DNA of 64,000 nucleotides. Source: Nocardioides_C sp963700955. Its GTDB lineage: Bacteria > Actinomycetota > Actinomycetes > Propionibacteriales > Nocardioidaceae. The position numbers were made by a program, and so were the translations under genes. Every line of letters starts with the position of its first letter. The first letter of the stretch is position 1. The notes under the pieces are model-generated. The model did no database searches, was not told where the DNA came from, and saw nothing but the letters and a program-made list of their open reading frames with translations. Positions 8,783 to 20,621 of the stretch are shown here, in pieces. The stretch is from NCBI GenBank assembly GCA_963700955.1, contig CAVOZH010000012.1, positions 372,001-436,000 of the forward strand, in the 5' to 3' direction.

Positions 8783-9530
8783 GCCCCGTGCCGCCCCGGC
8801 GGCCTTCTACGCACGACGCGGGGGTCGCGCCGCCGACTGGTGGACGCTGCTGCATCCGCCGTACACCGTGTGGCATCTGAGCTACGTCGTGCTCGGGGCA
8901 GCCATCGTCCCGAGCGTCGACCTCGCTGCGCTGGCGGCGAGCGTGCTGGCCTTCTTCCTGGCCGTCGGGCTCGCCGCGCACGCGCTCGATGAGCTGCAGG
9001 GCCGACCGCTTCGCACCCACATCGCAGACCGGACCCTGTGGGGGGTGGCCGCATTCGGCCTGACCGGTGCCTGCGCCCTCGGGATCGTCGGAGTGTTCTT
9101 CCGGGGACCGGTCAACTGGCCTCTGGCCATCGCCGTGCCGGTCGGCGCAGTACTCGTCGTGGGCTACAACCTCGAGATGTTCGGCGGCCGGCTCCACACC
9201 GACTGGGCCTTCGCCTGGGGCTGGGGCGGCTTCCCTGTCGCCGTCGGGTTCGTGGCCCAGTCTCCTCACGTGACCTGGGCGTTGCTGGCTGCCGCCGTGG
9301 CGGCGACCCTCGCCGGGGTGGGCACGTCGTACGCACAGCGTCACCTCAGTACGCCGGCCCGCGAGCTGCGCCGGCGTACCGTCCACGTCACCGGCACCAT
9401 CACGCGGCTCGACGGCGGTGTCGAACCACTCGACCGCGCCGTCCTGCTCGCACCGCTCGAACGGGCGCTGGGTGCGCTGTCCTGGGCGGTCCCCGTCATC
9501 GCCGTCGCGACGCTGCTCGCCCGCGCCTGA
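8775..9530 (+). CDS. Polytopic membrane protein, 251 aa
   Basis: Family not recognised. About six to eight hydrophobic helices are visible. A cytosolic-looking loop carries HALDELQGRPLRT, and another GYNLEMFGGRLHTDW. The first weakly recalls the Asp-rich loop of UbiA-type prenyltransferases, which would fit the neighbouring UbiE-like methyltransferase, but the canonical NDxxDxxxD is not present. It overlaps the methyltransferase by 8 bases. I keep it as a conserved-looking membrane protein of unknown role. Confidence 0.75.
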   Translation: MAEPRAAPAAFYARRGGRAADWWTLLHPPYTVWHLSYVVLGAAIVPSVDLAALAASVLAFFLAVGLAAHALDELQGRPLRTHIADRTLWGVAAFGLTGACALGIVGVFFRGPVNWPLAIAVPVGAVLVVGYNLEMFGGRLHTDWAFAWGWGGFPVAVGFVAQSPHVTWALLAAAVAATLAGVGTSYAQRHLSTPARELRRRTVHVTGTITRLDGGVEPLDRAVLLAPLERALGALSWAVPVIAVATLLARA

Positions 9531-9557
9531 CCGGTGACGGCCGCTCGCTCCGGTCAG
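9527..9557. terminator. Bidirectional hairpin between convergent genes
   Basis: CTGACCGG (9527-9534) pairs perfectly with CCGGTCAG (9550-9557) over a 15-base loop. The arms contain the stop codons of both convergent genes, the membrane protein on the plus strand and the cytosine deaminase on the minus strand. Confidence 0.6.
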
Positions 9558-10003
9558 CCGGGCTCGCCGATGTCCTCGCTCCACAGCTCCGGGTTTCGGG
9601 CGATGAACCGCTCCATCATCGCGACGCACTGCTGGTCGTCGAGGACGACCACCTCGACGCCACGGGACCGGAGGTAGTCCTCGCCGCCGTAGAAGGTCTT
9701 GTTCTCGCCCACGACGACCCGCGGGATGCCGTAGAGCAGGATCGCGCCGGTGCACATGTCGCACGGCGAGAGCGTGGTCGCCATCGTGGACTCGGCGTAC
9801 ACCGTCGCCGGGAGGCGGCCGACGTTCTCGAGGCAGTCGGTCTCGCCGTGCCGGATGGCACTGCCCAGCTGCACCCTCTGGTTGCGACCGAGGCCGAGAA
9901 CCCGGTCACCATGCGCGAGCGCGGCCCCGATCGGGATCCCACCCTCGGCGAGACCCACCTGCGCCTCGGCCACGGCAAGTGCGAGCAGCTCTTCGTCAGT
10001 CAT
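9554..10003 (-). CDS. Cytosine deaminase, fungal (FCY1-like) type
   Basis: 149-residue zinc deaminase that should convert cytosine to uracil. The zinc site is visible as HGETDCLENVGR (His and catalytic Glu) and TLSPCDMCTGA (two Cys). The C-terminal WSEDIGE and the stretch YGIPRVVVGEN closely resemble the yeast FCY1 enzyme rather than the ~420-residue bacterial CodA amidohydrolase or the tRNA/guanine deaminases. Length also matches FCY1 (~158). ATG 10003 has GGAGAC a few bases upstream and lies 22 bases after the last permease gene, making it the last gene of the nucleobase-uptake operon. That context supports salvage of imported cytosine. Confidence 0.85.
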   Translation of the reverse strand: MTDEELLALAVAEAQVGLAEGGIPIGAALAHGDRVLGLGRNQRVQLGSAIRHGETDCLENVGRLPATVYAESTMATTLSPCDMCTGAILLYGIPRVVVGENKTFYGGEDYLRSRGVEVVVLDDQQCVAMMERFIARNPELWSEDIGEPG

Positions 10004-10025
10004 GCGAGTCTCCTTCGGGTCGGGG

Positions 10026-10925
10026 TCAGCCGCGCCGGTAGGCCTTGAGGTACGACGCCGGGTAGTGCACCTTGCGACCCCACACGGCCAGTGCCGCGAT
10101 GACCGCGAGGTAGGGCAAGGCGAGCATGAGCTCACGAGGGATGGAGCTGAACGCCGTGGTGATCGCCAGCTGCAGCTGCAGCGCGTCGGTCCCGGCGAAG
10201 ATGAGCGCGCCCAGCACGACCGGCCAGACCCGCCACTTGGCGAAGATGACCAGGGCGATGCAGACCCAGCCGCGTCCGTTGATGATGTCGAGGGTGAAGT
10301 TGCCCAGCACCGACAGCGTGAGGAACGCGCCGCCGATCGCCATCAGCGCGCCGCCCACCATCAGCGCGACGTAGCGCGTCGCCGTCACCGAGATGCCGGC
10401 GACGTCCGCGGCCTCGAAGTTCTCCCCCACCGCGTGCAACCGGTAGCCCATCCCGGTGGAGCGCAGCACCCACCAGGCCCCCGGCGCGAGCACCAGGAAG
10501 GCCACGTAGGTGAGCCAGTGCTGGTCGACCACGGGTACGTCGGACAGCCAGACGTGGAACTTGTTGCCCAGCGTCGGCCGCTTGCCCGTGTAGAGCAGGC
10601 GGAAGGTGAACTCGCAGACCGCGATCAGCAGCAACGTCAGGCCGAGCCCCGAGACGTGCTGGTTCAACCCGAGGGTGACAGTGAGCAGCGCCATGAGCAG
10701 GCCGGCGACCACCCCCGAGACGATGGCAGCGAGGAGACCGAGCCATGGGGAGCCGGTACGCAGGGCGACCAGGAACCCGGTGAACGCACCGAGGTACATC
10801 GTGCCTTCGATGCCCAGGTTGAGCACACCGGTCTTCTCCACGACGAGCTCGCCGATGCCGGCCCAGACCAGCGGCGTGGCTATGGTCAGCGTCGCGCTGA
10901 GAAGCGCCAGGACGTTGATGCTCAT
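10026..10925 (-). CDS. Nucleoside-type ABC transporter permease (second)
   Basis: 299-residue permease of the BPD_transp_2 family, as in NupQ/YufQ-type nucleoside importers. About 8-9 membrane helices are visible. Diagnostic stretches are GELVVEKTGVLNLGIEG near the N-terminus and AVGENFEAADVAGISV, the cytoplasmic coupling loop. ATG 10925 overlaps the stop of the first permease gene by 4 bases. The partners are the other permease, the double ATPase and the BMP lipoprotein. Confidence 0.88.
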   Translation of the reverse strand: MSINVLALLSATLTIATPLVWAGIGELVVEKTGVLNLGIEGTMYLGAFTGFLVALRTGSPWLGLLAAIVSGVVAGLLMALLTVTLGLNQHVSGLGLTLLLIAVCEFTFRLLYTGKRPTLGNKFHVWLSDVPVVDQHWLTYVAFLVLAPGAWWVLRSTGMGYRLHAVGENFEAADVAGISVTATRYVALMVGGALMAIGGAFLTLSVLGNFTLDIINGRGWVCIALVIFAKWRVWPVVLGALIFAGTDALQLQLAITTAFSSIPRELMLALPYLAVIAALAVWGRKVHYPASYLKAYRRG

Positions 10926-12012
10926 GACGACTCTTCCGCTGTCGCGGCAGGCTTTCGGCGTCTCCGCGATCCGGACCACTGGATCCGGTAGCGCCGAAAG
11001 CTCATCGCCGACAGGACGGTCAGCAGCAGCAGCGCACCGAAGATCGCGCCGAGCTGCGTGGGCACCTGAAGGACGAGCGACACGTTCTCCGCACCGACCG
11101 CGATGTCCGCCAGCAGGCCGGCGACGAGCACGACGCCCAGCGCGGTGAGCCCGCCCAGGGTGGCGACGATGACGCCGGTGTAGCCGTAGTTGTTGGAGAT
11201 GCCCTGGGTGAGCTGGTGCTGCACCCCCATGACCTGGGACGCGCCGCCGAGCCCGGCGATCGCCCCGGACACCAGCGCGCTCCGGAACCGCAGCCGGTCG
11301 ACGGGGACTCCGCTGAACCTCGCTGCCTCCGGCGCCTGCCCGGCAGCCCGCACCTGCATGCCGACCGCGGTCTTGCTGAACACGAACCACGTGACCGCGA
11401 TGACGACCACGGCGACGCCGAACCCCCAGTGGACGCGGGTGCCGGGAACCAGCGCGGGCAGGTCGTAGCCGTGACCGAACCGGTCGGAGTCCGTGAAGCC
11501 GGTCTGCGTGTTGCGCCAGGGTCCGTTGAGAAGGCCCTGTACGACGAGCAGGGCGACCGGGTTGAGCAGCAGTGTGGTGACCACCTCGTCGATGTCGCCC
11601 TGCCGCTTCAGCCACGCAGGCAGCCACGCCCACGCCAGCCCGCCGAGCCCCCCGGCGACGAACCCGAGGGGCAGCGCGAGCCCCGCCGGGAGGTCCGGGA
11701 AGTTGAGCGCGAGGGCGGTCGTGGCCACGGCACCGATGAGGAACTGCCCCTCGGCGCCGATGTTCCAGTAACCCGCCCGGAAGGCGATCGCCACCGCGAT
11801 GCCCGTGAACAGCAGCGGTGTCGCGGTCAGCATCACCTCGTAGATGCCTTGGGACGAGCTCAGCGGGGTGACCAGGTACCGCTCGAACGCCGCGGGCGGG
11901 TTGGCGCCGGCCAGCCGGATCGGGATGGCGCTCAGCGCGACGGTGACGAGGACGGCGACGACGAACAGGACCGGAGCGAGCCAGCGAGGCTCGTGGCCGC
12001 GAAGCACCAGCC

Positions 12013-12016
<4 letters not shown>
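10922..12016 (-). CDS. Nucleoside-type ABC transporter permease (first)
   Basis: 364-residue permease, NupP/YufP-like. It has about ten hydrophobic segments, including FRAGYWNIGAEGQFLIGA and the coupling-loop sequence RAAGQAPEAARFSGV. The C-terminal ~20 residues are basic then acidic. ATG/stop overlaps join it to both neighbours (ATPase stop at 12013, next permease start at 10925), so all subunits are translated in coupled fashion. Confidence 0.88.
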
Positions 12017-13568
<1,552 letters not shown>

Positions 13569-13572
<4 letters not shown>

Positions 13573-14648
13573 TGCTTCGATACGTCGATCGAGCCCTTGG
13601 GAGCCGACTCGTCAATCGGTGTGGTGAACGAGCCGTCCTTGATGGCCTGCTGCTTCGCCTCGACCTTCTGCACCAGGTCCGGCGGGACGCCCCCGACGAT
13701 GTCGGTGTTGATCGGCGCGAGCTCGCTGCCGCCCGCCTTCATGAAGGAGTACTTCCCGAGGTCGACGGCTTCCGGGTTGCCCTTGGCCTGCAGGGTGACC
13801 GCGTCGACGGTGGGCCGCACGTGCCAGATCAGCGAGGTGACCACGTTCTTCGGAGCCTCGTCCTTCTGGTCGACCATCATGCCGACGACGGGGAGGTTCG
13901 CCTCCTTCGCGGCGGAGATGACACCGTCGCGCTCGGCGAAGAGCACGTCCGCCCCGGCGGAGATCTGTGCCTGCGCGGCCTGCTTCGCCGCGGCCGGGTC
14001 GAAGAACGTGTTGATGAACGACACCTTCACCGTCGCCTCGGGGTTGGTCTCCTTCACGCCGAGCACGAAGGCGTTGATGATCCGGTTGACCTCCGGGATC
14101 GGCATCGCACCCACCACACCGATCGTGTTGCTCTTGGTGAGGCCACCGGAGAGCATCCCGGCGAGGTAGGCCGGGTCTTGGAGCCAGTTGTCGAACACGC
14201 TCATGTTGGGGGTGGCCGGCTTCTCCCCCGAGCCGAAGGCGAACGGGATGTCGGGGAAGTCCTTGGCGACCTTGCGCACGGCCTCCTCGGCGGCGAAGGC
14301 GTCGCCCATGATCGCGGCCGGCTTCTCGTTGGTGGCGATGTCGCGGAGGGCACGCTCCATCGCGTCGGAGGTGCCCAGGTTGTCGATGTGCTTGTACTCG
14401 ATCGTGCCGTCCTCGACCGCGCTCTGGAGCGCGGAGTGGATCGCGCCGTCCCACGGCTCTTCGAGCGGGGTGGCGTAGACGCCGTAGATCAGCGGCTTCG
14501 CTTGTCCGCCGCCGCCCCCGCTTCCGCCTCCGGACGGCTCGTTTCCGGTCGTGCCTCCACAGGCGGCCAGCAGTGCCAGTGCGGCCGCTCCGGCCACGGC
14601 GGCAAGCTGACGCCGACCTCTCCTCGAACCATGCGACTGACCGATCAT
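13569..14648 (-). CDS. BMP-family nucleoside-binding lipoprotein
   Basis: Extracytoplasmic substrate-binding protein of 359 residues. The signal peptide ends in a lipobox LALLAAC, so the Cys is lipidated, followed by a Gly/Ser linker. The body carries BMP hallmarks such as LIYGVYATPLEEPWD and GVVGAMPIPEVNRI. Start ATG 14648 is chosen over the longer frame because GGAGG sits 5 bases upstream and the signal peptide then begins properly. First gene of the five-gene uptake operon running to the cytosine deaminase. The exact ligand (nucleoside or base) cannot be read from sequence. Confidence 0.9.
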
Positions 14649-15214
14649 GGCGACCTCCGGCTGCCTCAGCGAGATACGAGCACTTAACCGCGCCGGTCCG
14701 GCCCGCGGCAAGGCTCAGACTGTGTATTCGGTTGGCGTGTCGGGGCGATCCCGCAGCGGCCGCTGGGTGGGTACGGGTGTGCGGCGTGACGTCGCTGCTG
14801 ATCGGCCAGAGCCGGACCGCCGAGGTGGGTACCGAGCCTTGTACTGCCGACAGTTGTGGATGGCCCGCCGCGGCCGGGGGACAGCACCAGGTTCGCCCCC
14901 GCAACGGCCCACTCAGAGCAAATCTGCGGAACTGACGGTTCCGGAACGAAGGCCGTGCGACCAATGGCACATCTCGGCCGTTCCTCGTGGGCGTAGCGGA
15001 GGGCTTTGTCTCTGAAGACGGACGAATTCATTTTTCTGAGACGCGACGGGAGAGTGCATCAATCGGATGAACTGGGTGCTCCGTCGCCCGGCGAGGTCAA
15101 GGATCCCGTATCCGTACAGACCCTTGACCCCGTTGCGATGCGGGCGTCTCCTGAAGCCATCACCGGCGGTGAGACCGAAGAAGTCCCGCAACTCCTTTCT
15201 AGGGAGATAGCTCT
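14649..15214. other. 566-base divergent intergenic region with an inverted repeat
   Basis: Lies between the BMP operon (minus) and the small secreted peptide gene (plus). Open frames here have poor codon bias and I do not call any. One dyad stands out: GGTCAAGG at 15095-15102 and CCTTGACC at 15122-15129, 8-bp arms separated by 19 bases, about 85 bases before the peptide gene start. It could be an operator or a leader hairpin. I tested by eye for ydaO-type c-di-AMP and cobalamin riboswitch signatures and did not find them. Confidence 0.45.
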
Positions 15215-15397
15215 ATGCGACGCAGAATCGGCGCGCTTCTCAGCGCAGTTGCACTGTCGGCGGTGATCGTCGGCGGAACTGTCCCGGCCTTTGCGGACCC
15301 GGATTTCGGGCCCGGCAATTCGAGCAAGGGCCCCAATGACGGCGGGGCAAAGTGCCACCCGCCGGGTCAGACGGTCAACGAGCCTGGTTGCAAGTGA
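15215..15397 (+). CDS. Small secreted peptide with one cysteine pair, 60 aa
   Basis: Residues 1-27 form a clear Sec signal (MRRRI, a hydrophobic core, cleavage at AFA-DPDF). The mature ~33 residues are Gly/Pro/Asn rich with only two cysteines (AKCHPPGQ and EPGCK), placed to form one disulphide. AGGGAG lies 8-9 bases before ATG 15215. A perfect hairpin terminator follows the stop, so it is an independent transcript of about 200-400 bases. Function unknown. The pattern is that of a secreted structural or signalling peptide. It is not part of the hydrogenase operon, which is on the other strand. Confidence 0.75.
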   Translation: MRRRIGALLSAVALSAVIVGGTVPAFADPDFGPGNSSKGPNDGGAKCHPPGQTVNEPGCK

Positions 15398-15410
15398 TGT
15401 AATCCGCCGT

Positions 15411-15441
15411 CCCTGCCCCGTCGGTTCCCGCCGGGGCAGGG
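15411..15441 (+). terminator. Hairpin terminator of the small peptide gene
   Basis: CCCTGCCCCG (15411-15420) pairs perfectly with CGGGGCAGGG (15432-15441), with an 11-base loop, starting 13 bases after the peptide stop codon. It may also terminate the hydrogenase operon arriving from the other side. Confidence 0.75.
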
Positions 15442-15508
15442 ATGCCTGGTGCTGCCACGCCTGCCAACACGAACCTGCCGCGGCTCGGAAGAGACGCGGG
15501 CAGGGGCT

Positions 15509-15964
15509 TCACCGCGTCGTGGCCGGTAGCGCGTCGCGCACCGCCCGGACGGCCTCGTCGATACGGTCCCCGACCTGAGCGGAGATCGGGGCGCCGACGC
15601 CGAAGGAGAGCGCCTCCACACCCACGAGAGTCAGCCGCCGGGGCAGACGCCGCAGCGCCCTGGCCAGCTCGACAGCCTCGGCGACGCCGAGCCCGTGTGA
15701 CCCGAACGCCGGCGACTCACGGCGCAGAGGATCGGAGCCGACCCGCAAGACGTGGACACTCCCAGGGTCGTCGCGCGGGGCCGTCGCGTCCACGACGACC
15801 ACGTCGTCATGGACGGCGAGGTGCTCGACAAGTCCGAGCGGCTCGTCGTACACGACCACCTCGACACCGGGCAGGCCGAGCTCCGCGACACGGGACGCCA
15901 CCTCCGGTCCGACCCCGTCGTCACCCCGCGAACGGTTGCCGATGCCGACCACGAGGGCGCTCAC
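15509..15964 (-). CDS. [NiFe] hydrogenase maturation endopeptidase (HyaD/HycI family)
   Basis: 151-residue protease that removes the C-terminal tail of the hydrogenase large subunit after nickel insertion. It opens with VVGIGNRSRGDDGVGPEV, whose Asp is a nickel-sensing ligand, and has YDEPLGLVEHL and VVVDAT as in the family. It starts 4 bases after the large-subunit stop codon, as the last gene of the operon, and the large subunit has the matching cleavable tail after its final His. Confidence 0.88.
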   Translation of the reverse strand: MSALVVGIGNRSRGDDGVGPEVASRVAELGLPGVEVVVYDEPLGLVEHLAVHDDVVVVDATAPRDDPGSVHVLRVGSDPLRRESPAFGSHGLGVAEAVELARALRRLPRRLTLVGVEALSFGVGAPISAQVGDRIDEAVRAVRDALPATTR

Positions 15965-15968
15965 GCTC

Positions 15969-17276
15969 TCACTCCCCCTCCACCGTGAGGTCGAGGAAGT
16001 GGGTGGCGCAGGAGATGCACGGGTCGTAGTTGCGGATCGCCTGCTCGGACTGGCGAGTCAGCTCCTCGGTGTCGAGGGCGAGCCTGGCCTGCACGAAGTC
16101 ACGGAGGTCGTTCTCGATGCTGGCCTGGTTCTGCGACGTCGGCGGCACGATCTGCGCGCCCAGAACGGTGCCGTCCGGGTCCAGCTCGTAGCGGTGGTAG
16201 AGCACGCCGCGCGGCGCCTCCGTGGCCCCGTGGCCCACACCAGCGCGTGGCGGCACCTCGACCGACGAGGCTCCGCCGTCGTACCACGCGTCGATGATGC
16301 GCAGGGCCTCCTCGCACGCCACCACGATCTCCACGGCGCGGACGACGATGGACCGGAACGGGTTGCGACAGGTCGGACCCAGACCGGCTGCGTCCGCTGC
16401 CTGGCGGGCCTTCGGAGGGAGGTGGTCATGGTTGAGCGAGTAGCGGGCGAGCGGGCCGACGACGTACGGGCCGGTGTCGCGCAGACGTGCGTGCAGGGCG
16501 TTGGAGTGCGGCACGTGCTCCTCGGTCACCCAGGCTCCGAACGCGGCGACCGGGAACCCACGGCCGCTGCTCGTGACGAAGGAGCCCGCCTCGATCGGGT
16601 AGTCGTGATCGGTGCGCAAGGAGACGTACTCGTACCTCTGCTCGAAGTCGGGGAACTCGAAGCCCGCTGCCATGGTGACGGTGGCGAGCGCGTCGTCGAG
16701 CGCGCGTTCGAGCTGTGGGCGCAGGGCGAGGAGCTCGGCGCGTGAGGGGAAGCGGTAGAAGCCGCCGACCCTGACGTTGACCGGGTGTACGGCGCGGCCG
16801 CCCACCAGAGTCATCAGCGCGTTGCCCGCCTTCTTCAGCCTCAGTCCGCGCTCCACGACGTCCCGGTGGTCCTTGGCCATCTCGATGGCGCCCGGGTAGC
16901 CGAGGAAGTCCGGCGCGTGCAGCAGGTAGATGTGGAGGGTGTGGCTCTCGATCCACTCCCCGCAGTACAGCAGCCTGCGCATCAGGCGGACCTGCTCCGG
17001 CACCGCGACCCCACAGGCGTCCTCGATCGCGTTGCAGGCGCTCATCTCGTAGGCGACCGGGCAGATGCCGCAGATCCGCGAGGTGATGTCCGGGGGCTCG
17101 GTGTAGCTGCGGCCGCGGAGCAACGCCTCGAAGAACCGCGGCGGCTCGTAGATCTGGAGCTGTACGTCGGCGACCTGCCCGTCACGCACCACCACGCGCA
17201 TGGCGCCCTCTCCCTCGACGCGGGCAAGGGTGTTCACGGCCAGCTCCCGCCTCTGGTCGGTGCCCTTGTGCGTCAC
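15969..17276 (-). CDS. hyhL: Group 3b [NiFe] hydrogenase large (alpha) subunit
   Basis: Catalytic subunit of a soluble bidirectional NADP-linked hydrogenase, 435 residues from GTG 17276. Nickel ligands are RICGICP (C69, C72) near the N-terminus and DPCISCATH (C420, C423, H426) near the C-terminus, followed by a 9-residue tail for the maturation protease. GTG 17276 overlaps the small-subunit stop by 4 bases (GTGA), which fixes the start. Without it the frame would run antisense-like into the small-subunit gene. The gene set (beta, gamma, delta, alpha) is the sulfhydrogenase arrangement. No hyp genes for cofactor assembly are in the window. Confidence 0.92.
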   Translation of the reverse strand: MTHKGTDQRRELAVNTLARVEGEGAMRVVVRDGQVADVQLQIYEPPRFFEALLRGRSYTEPPDITSRICGICPVAYEMSACNAIEDACGVAVPEQVRLMRRLLYCGEWIESHTLHIYLLHAPDFLGYPGAIEMAKDHRDVVERGLRLKKAGNALMTLVGGRAVHPVNVRVGGFYRFPSRAELLALRPQLERALDDALATVTMAAGFEFPDFEQRYEYVSLRTDHDYPIEAGSFVTSSGRGFPVAAFGAWVTEEHVPHSNALHARLRDTGPYVVGPLARYSLNHDHLPPKARQAADAAGLGPTCRNPFRSIVVRAVEIVVACEEALRIIDAWYDGGASSVEVPPRAGVGHGATEAPRGVLYHRYELDPDGTVLGAQIVPPTSQNQASIENDLRDFVQARLALDTEELTRQSEQAIRNYDPCISCATHFLDLTVEGE

Positions 17277-18094
17277 GACGCTGCTCCCCCCTCGTCGGCG
17301 TGGCGTGAGCTCTCCTCGGCGAAGGCGGGTGCCGCGGCGTTGAAGGTGCGGAACACCCGGTGCACGTCGCGCTCGGTCATCCCGAGCTCCCGAAGCCTCC
17401 CGCTCAGCGACACCGTGTTGGCCGTGTCCGCGGGGCCGAAGCAGCCGTAGCACCCGCGGTCGTAGGACGGGCAGAGGGCGCCGCAGCCAGCATGGGTGAC
17501 CGGTCCGAGGCAGGGAGTGCCGTGAGCCACGGTGACGCAGATGTTGCCTCGTCGCTTGCACTCCACGCAGACGCTCTCGGCGGAGATGCGCGGCTTGCGA
17601 CGTTGCAGGAACGCCGCGACGACCTCGAGCAGCTGGGCCTTGTCGATCGGGCAGCCGTGCAGCTCGAAGTCCACCGGGACGTGGGCCGCGATAGCCGTGG
17701 ACGTGGCGAGCGTCTCGACGTACTCCGGGTGCGCGTAGACGGCGGAGCGGAACTCGGCCACGTCCGCGAAGTTCCGCAGCGCCTGGATGCCGCCGGCGGT
17801 GGCGCAGGCACCGATCGTGACGAGCGAGCGCGAGCTCTGCCGCACCTGTCGGATGCGCTCCGCGTCCGCGGCAGTGGTCACCGAACCCTCGACCAGCGAC
17901 AGGTCGTAGGGACCCTCCACGACCGCCCGCGTGGCTTCCAGGAAGTACGCGATCTCGACCTTCCCGGCGAGCTCGAGCAGCTCGTCCTCGCAGTTGAGCA
18001 GGGTGAGCTGACAGCCGTCGCAGCTGGCGAACTTCCACACGGCCAGCTTGGGCTTGCGGGTCGTGGCGGTGCTCATGGAGGGCTGGCTCATCAC
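17273..18094 (-). CDS. hyhS: Group 3b [NiFe] hydrogenase small (delta) subunit
   Basis: 273-residue electron-relay subunit. Proximal cluster ligands begin with FASCDGCQLTLLNCE (C25, C28). The family motifs GACATAGGI and LHGCPIDK follow, with further Cys clusters CVECKRRGNIC, PCLGPVTHAGCGALCP and CYGCFGP for additional 4Fe-4S centres. It has no Tat signal, consistent with a cytoplasmic group 3 enzyme. The start overlaps the gamma-subunit stop by 4 bases. Confidence 0.92.
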   Translation of the reverse strand: MMSQPSMSTATTRKPKLAVWKFASCDGCQLTLLNCEDELLELAGKVEIAYFLEATRAVVEGPYDLSLVEGSVTTAADAERIRQVRQSSRSLVTIGACATAGGIQALRNFADVAEFRSAVYAHPEYVETLATSTAIAAHVPVDFELHGCPIDKAQLLEVVAAFLQRRKPRISAESVCVECKRRGNICVTVAHGTPCLGPVTHAGCGALCPSYDRGCYGCFGPADTANTVSLSGRLRELGMTERDVHRVFRTFNAAAPAFAEESSRHADEGGAAS

Positions 18095-18957
18095 AGCTCC
18101 CGCACGCCGAGCAGCGGCTGGACCGCGTCGAGGGAGAACACCGGGCCGTCGACGCAGATCAGGTACTCACGCAGCTGGCAGTGGCCGCACAGGCCCACGC
18201 CGCACCGCATGTTGCGCTCCAGGGAGAGCCGGATCCGCTCAGGAGGCACCCCACGCGCGGTGAGCGCCGTCGCGACGTAGCGCATCATCACCTCGGGGCC
18301 GCACATGAGCGCCAGCGTCCGGGCGGGGTCGAACGACGCGGGCGGGATCAGCTCGGTGACCAGCCCGACCCGTCCGGCCCACGAGGTGGGAGCCCTGTCG
18401 ACGGTGACCGCCACCTGCACGTCCGCCTCGGATGCCCAGGTGGCCAGGTCGACCCCGAAGAGCACGTCGTCCGCGGTCCTGGCGCCGTAGAGGACGTTGA
18501 CCCGTCCGTACCTCTCCCGCGCTGAGATCACCTCGAGCACGGCTGACCGCAAGGGCGCGAGCCCGATGCCACCGGCGACGATCACGACGTCGCCGCCCTC
18601 GGCGTCGGACACCCGCCAGCCCTCGCCGTACGGGCCGCGGACCCCGAGCACGTCACCCGACCGCACCTCGCACAATGCCTTCGTGACACCCCCCACGTCA
18701 CGGATGGTGTGCACGAGCCGGTCGGGCCGGCCGGGGTGGCCGCTGACCGAGATCGGCACCTCGCCGACGCCGAAGGCCTGCAGCATCGTGAACTGTCCGG
18801 GGGCGAACGCGAGGCCCTCGCCGTCGAGCGAGTCGAGCTCGATGGTCACTGTGTCGTGCGTGTCGCGGCGGGTGTCGGCGACGCGGAACGGCCTCGGCAG
18901 CATGGCGTCCGCCGGCGGTCGGACGTCCGCGGGACGGGTGCTGATCTCAGCCGACAC
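18091..18957 (-). CDS. hyhG: Hydrogenase gamma subunit, FAD/NAD(P)-binding
   Basis: 288-residue flavoprotein of the ferredoxin-NADP reductase type that passes electrons between the Fe-S subunits and NAD(P). An FAD-binding barrel (GQFTMLQAFGVGE), the nucleotide site VIVAGGIGLAPLRS and ALMCGPEVMM are visible. A C-terminal 2Fe-2S ligand set CGVGLCGHCQ with a later Cys (YLICVDGP) is typical of the gamma/PyrK-like family. It overlaps the cyclic-nucleotide-domain gene by 11 bases. Confidence 0.9.
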   Translation of the reverse strand: MSAEISTRPADVRPPADAMLPRPFRVADTRRDTHDTVTIELDSLDGEGLAFAPGQFTMLQAFGVGEVPISVSGHPGRPDRLVHTIRDVGGVTKALCEVRSGDVLGVRGPYGEGWRVSDAEGGDVVIVAGGIGLAPLRSAVLEVISARERYGRVNVLYGARTADDVLFGVDLATWASEADVQVAVTVDRAPTSWAGRVGLVTELIPPASFDPARTLALMCGPEVMMRYVATALTARGVPPERIRLSLERNMRCGVGLCGHCQLREYLICVDGPVFSLDAVQPLLGVREL

Positions 18958-19414
18958 GGCCTGCTCCGTAGAGGTCGAGCATCCGCACCCGAGCCGACTG
19001 CAGCCGGTGGTACATCACCTGCGCGACCCGCTGCATCATGGCGTAGCCCAGAGCCGGGTCCTCGTCGCACTTGGCGCGGAGACAGGAGGCGTCCACCGCG
19101 ACGGCGGAGACGTCCTGCACCGCCCGGGCGTCGAAGAACCAGCGGTACGGCGGGACCAGCCACGACCACCCGACCACGTCGCCCTCGTCGACGGTGTCGA
19201 TCACCTGCTCGGCCTGTCCTGGCACGTGCACGTCGAGCGCCACGCGCCCCCGCCGGACGACGAAGAAGTAGTCCGCCGCCTCGCCCTCGCGGAAGAGGTA
19301 CTCCCCCGTCCGGTAGTGCACGTTCCTGGCGCAACCGACGAGCATGCTCACCGTCGAGTCGTCGAGGCCCGCGAAGAAGGGGTGTCCCATCAGGAGCTCC
19401 TGAAGCGACTGCAT
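18947..19414 (-). CDS. Cyclic-nucleotide-binding-domain protein without DNA-binding domain
   Basis: 155 residues, essentially one cNMP-binding beta-roll: FFAGLDDSTVSMLVG, YLFREGEAADYFFVVRRG and GDVVGWSWLVPPYRW. CRP-like proteins carry an additional ~70-residue winged helix, which is absent here. The phosphate-binding cassette is WSWLVPPYRWFFDARA rather than the canonical FGExALxxxxxRxAxV, but the distal Arg-x-Ala is kept. It lies inside the hydrogenase operon, 1 base after the beta-subunit stop and overlapping the gamma subunit, so it probably senses or regulates the enzyme. Ligand unknown. Confidence 0.85.
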   Translation of the reverse strand: MQSLQELLMGHPFFAGLDDSTVSMLVGCARNVHYRTGEYLFREGEAADYFFVVRRGRVALDVHVPGQAEQVIDTVDEGDVVGWSWLVPPYRWFFDARAVQDVSAVAVDASCLRAKCDEDPALGYAMMQRVAQVMYHRLQSARVRMLDLYGAGRVG

Positions 19415-19415
19415 G

Positions 19416-20579
<1,164 letters not shown>

Positions 20580-20621
20580 ACCCGGCTCCTGTCAGTGGCT
20601 TCCTCCGGCCAGTCTGGACAG

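Noticed and set aside
15000..15214. Possible riboswitch upstream of the secreted peptide gene
   Set aside because: Looked for ydaO-type c-di-AMP and cobalamin core sequences and did not see them; only a simple inverted repeat is present.
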